From: Lachnospiraceae bacterium
GTDB taxonomy: Bacteria > Bacillota > Clostridia > Lachnospirales > Lachnospiraceae
Assembly: GCA_003446735.1 (NCBI GenBank)
Contig: DMCJ01000132.1
Location: forward strand, 1-7,198
DNA: 7,198 nt
Direction of reading: 5' to 3'
Position numbers and translations under genes: made by a program. The notes under the pieces were generated by a model. The model saw only the letters and a list, made by a program, of their open reading frames with translations, had not been told where the DNA came from and did no database searches. Positions 6,296 through 7,198 of this stretch are shown here, in pieces. The stretch's first letter is position 1. Every line of letters starts with the position of its first letter.

Positions 6296-6334
6296 CTCGT
6301 TTATCATTTACTCGTTTATCATTCGCTCGTTTAT
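6296..6334 (-). repeat. Three 15-bp tandem repeats in the tetR leader
   Basis: CTCGTTTATCATT recurs at 6296 and 6311, and CTCGTTTAT at 6326, with a 15-bp period (plus-strand reading). On the sense strand each unit contains GATAAACGAG or ATAAACGAG. The array ends about 10 nt before the tetR start and lies where a Shine-Dalgarno sequence would be expected. It creates a four-codon upstream ORF (ATG ATA AAC GAG TAA) and a second out-of-frame ATG just before tetR, which could lower tetR translation. Confidence 0.85.
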
Positions 6335-6370
6335 ATCCATCGGCTTATATAGCCATGTAGACGGATCAAG

Positions 6371-6383
6371 ATAACAGCGTTAT
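6371..6383. promoter_or_regulatory. TetR operator O1, downstream of the tetR start site
   Basis: ATAACAGCGTTAT has perfect 5-bp arms around a 3-bp centre. It lies about 7 to 19 bases after the predicted tetR transcription start. Its flanks extend it into an imperfect 19-bp mirror of O2 (6367-6385 against 6401-6419, one mismatch), and the two centres are 32 bp apart, close to three helical turns. That spacing puts both dimers on the same face of the DNA. Confidence 0.8.
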
Positions 6384-6395
6384 GTTACGCTCACA

Positions 6396-6423
6396 GTATT
6401 ACATAACGCCGTTATCTTGTCAA
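6396..6423 (-). promoter_or_regulatory. Sigma-A promoter for tetR
   Basis: On the minus strand a perfect TTGACA (6423-6418) is followed by 16 bp and TAATAC (6401-6396), or by 17 bp and AATACT. Upstream is an A-tract region (6454-6425) resembling an UP element. The predicted start is near 6389, giving a leader of about 104 nt. Operator O2 fills most of the spacer. Confidence 0.82.
6403..6415. promoter_or_regulatory. TetR operator O2, between the -35 and -10 boxes
   Basis: ATAACGCCGTTAT, with perfect 5-bp arms and a 3-bp centre, sits wholly inside the spacer of the tetR promoter. A dimer bound here would exclude RNA polymerase directly, the classic arrangement of TetR-family autorepression. 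It shares its half-sites with the sites at 6371-6383 and 5591-5603. Confidence 0.85.
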
Positions 6424-6453
6424 GGCTTTTTTTGAACTTTTTTAAAAGCTTTT

Positions 6454-7198
6454 TTAAGAAACCTTTAAGAAGACCATCAGCATGACTATCGCAAAGCCTG
6501 CGATAAATGCCAGTGTCCCCTTGTCATTGTCTTTGTTTGATGATATCTGAGGGATCTCCTCGATCGTAGTATAGATGAGCGCTCCGCCTGCGCCCGCCAT
6601 GATATAGGGCAGCGCCTGCGGGAAAAGAACGACTGTCACGACCGCTATTATGCCAAGGATCGGTATGGGCATTCCCGATACCATGCCCATCAGAAAGGCT
6701 TTCCCTGTCTTTTTTCCGTTTTCCCCTATCGGAAGCGATACCTGGATCGCTTCGGGAATATTCTGAAGCGCTATCGCGATCGCCAAAACGAGAGCCACAG
6801 ATGAAGATATCCATTCGGTCTTCATAAAATGAGCCGCATAGATCGAGCCTAAGGCAACTCCTTCCGGAACATGATGGATAACTTCCGTAAGCATTACTTT
6901 TATATCGGTATCTATCCCGCTCTTCGGGCCTTCGGTTATCCTTGAATAAACATGGGTATGAGGTACGGCTATATCAAGAAGTATCTGCACGAGCACTCCT
7001 GCCAGAAAGCAGATAGTGACCGGGATTATCCCGTTTAAACTCTGCTTATCAAGACCTTCGATCGACGGCTTTATAAGTCCCCATACCGCGATGGAAAGCA
7101 TTATACCAGAGCTGCTCCCGGCAAGTATCGCGCGGATATCATCGGCGAGCCGATTCTTTTTGGCATATATCACGGCAGATCCCAAAAGCGTTCCGATT
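6454..7198 (-). CDS. ZIP family metal transporter, C-terminal part (5' end beyond window)
   Basis: Integral membrane protein that moves divalent metals such as zinc, iron or manganese into the cytosol. The frame stays open to the window edge (…IGTLLGSAVIYAKK), so the TTG at 7185 is an internal Leu codon and not the true start. Numbering from that codon, I see HHVPEG (104-109) in one helix, QNIPEA (141-146) in the next, and TTIEEIP (206-212) in a third. Together these resemble the two-metal site of BbZIP-type proteins, which use H/E plus Q/E at site M1. The usual HN of the first motif is HH here, and the final G of the second is A. A loop containing HTH (76-78) may bind metal. No clear terminator follows. 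The gene ends about 31 bp before the tetR -35 box and is probably independent of it. Confidence 0.92.
   Translation of the reverse strand, partial: IGTLLGSAVIYAKKNRLADDIRAILAGSSSGIMLSIAVWGLIKPSIEGLDKQSLNGIIPVTICFLAGVLVQILLDIAVPHTHVYSRITEGPKSGIDTDIKVMLTEVIHHVPEGVALGSIYAAHFMKTEWISSSVALVLAIAIALQNIPEAIQVSLPIGENGKKTGKAFLMGMVSGMPIPILGIIAVVTVVLFPQALPYIMAGAGGALIYTTIEEIPQISSNKDNDKGTLAFIAGFAIVMLMVFLKVS

Noticed and set aside
6524..6814. A 96-codon minus-strand frame inside the ZIP gene
   Set aside because: It is a +1 shadow of the ZIP coding frame, rich in Arg, Ser, Gly and Asp, with no family resemblance.
7183..7185. TTG as a start codon for the ZIP gene
   Set aside because: The frame continues upstream to the window edge with family-like residues (IGTL), so the true start lies outside the window.

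Overview
The window looks like a chromosomal segment of an anaerobic, moderately AT-rich Firmicute, most likely a Lachnospiraceae member of the Butyrivibrio/Pseudobutyrivibrio type. This rests mainly on the enolase N-terminus and on strong AGGAGG-type ribosome binding sites. It is recognition from memory, not a database result. Every gene I can support lies on the minus strand, so transcription runs from high to low coordinates. I see no rRNA, tRNA, CRISPR array, transposase, prophage or integron.

In transcription order: (1) 7198-6454 is the C-terminal part of a ZIP-family metal transporter, cut by the window edge. (2) 6453-6286 is a regulatory region with a near-consensus sigma-A promoter and two copies of a palindrome, ATAAC-N3-GTTAT, followed by three 15-bp tandem repeats in the leader. 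(3) 6285-5647 encodes a TetR/AcrR regulator, with a hairpin terminator candidate after it. (4) 5640-5517 carries a third copy of the palindrome and three 14-bp tandem repeats. (5) 5516-1083 is a tightly packed operon: MacB/LolD-type ABC ATPase, 1 nt gap, a 910-residue FtsX-type permease, 8 nt gap, a 39-residue small ORF, 3 nt gap, and a fumarylacetoacetate hydrolase-family enzyme. (6) 1075-509 is a separate unit: a consensus promoter, a different palindromic operator and a 165-residue four-helix membrane protein of unknown function. (7) 508-287 is a 222-bp spacer with a hairpin, a second copy of that operator and a 77-bp inverted-repeat structure. (8) 286-1 is the start of enolase, cut by the window edge.

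My reading is that the TetR protein represses itself and the ABC operon through the three shared palindromes. One palindrome lies between the -35 and -10 boxes of its own promoter and another just downstream of the start site. This is the layout of a self-regulated export or stress-response module, but the ligand and cargo cannot be read from the sequence. The FAH enzyme appears to be translated as part of the transporter operon, which is an unusual pairing. The second circuit, around the 165-residue membrane protein, uses the palindrome GGTTAG-N6-CTAACC. Its regulator is not in this window.
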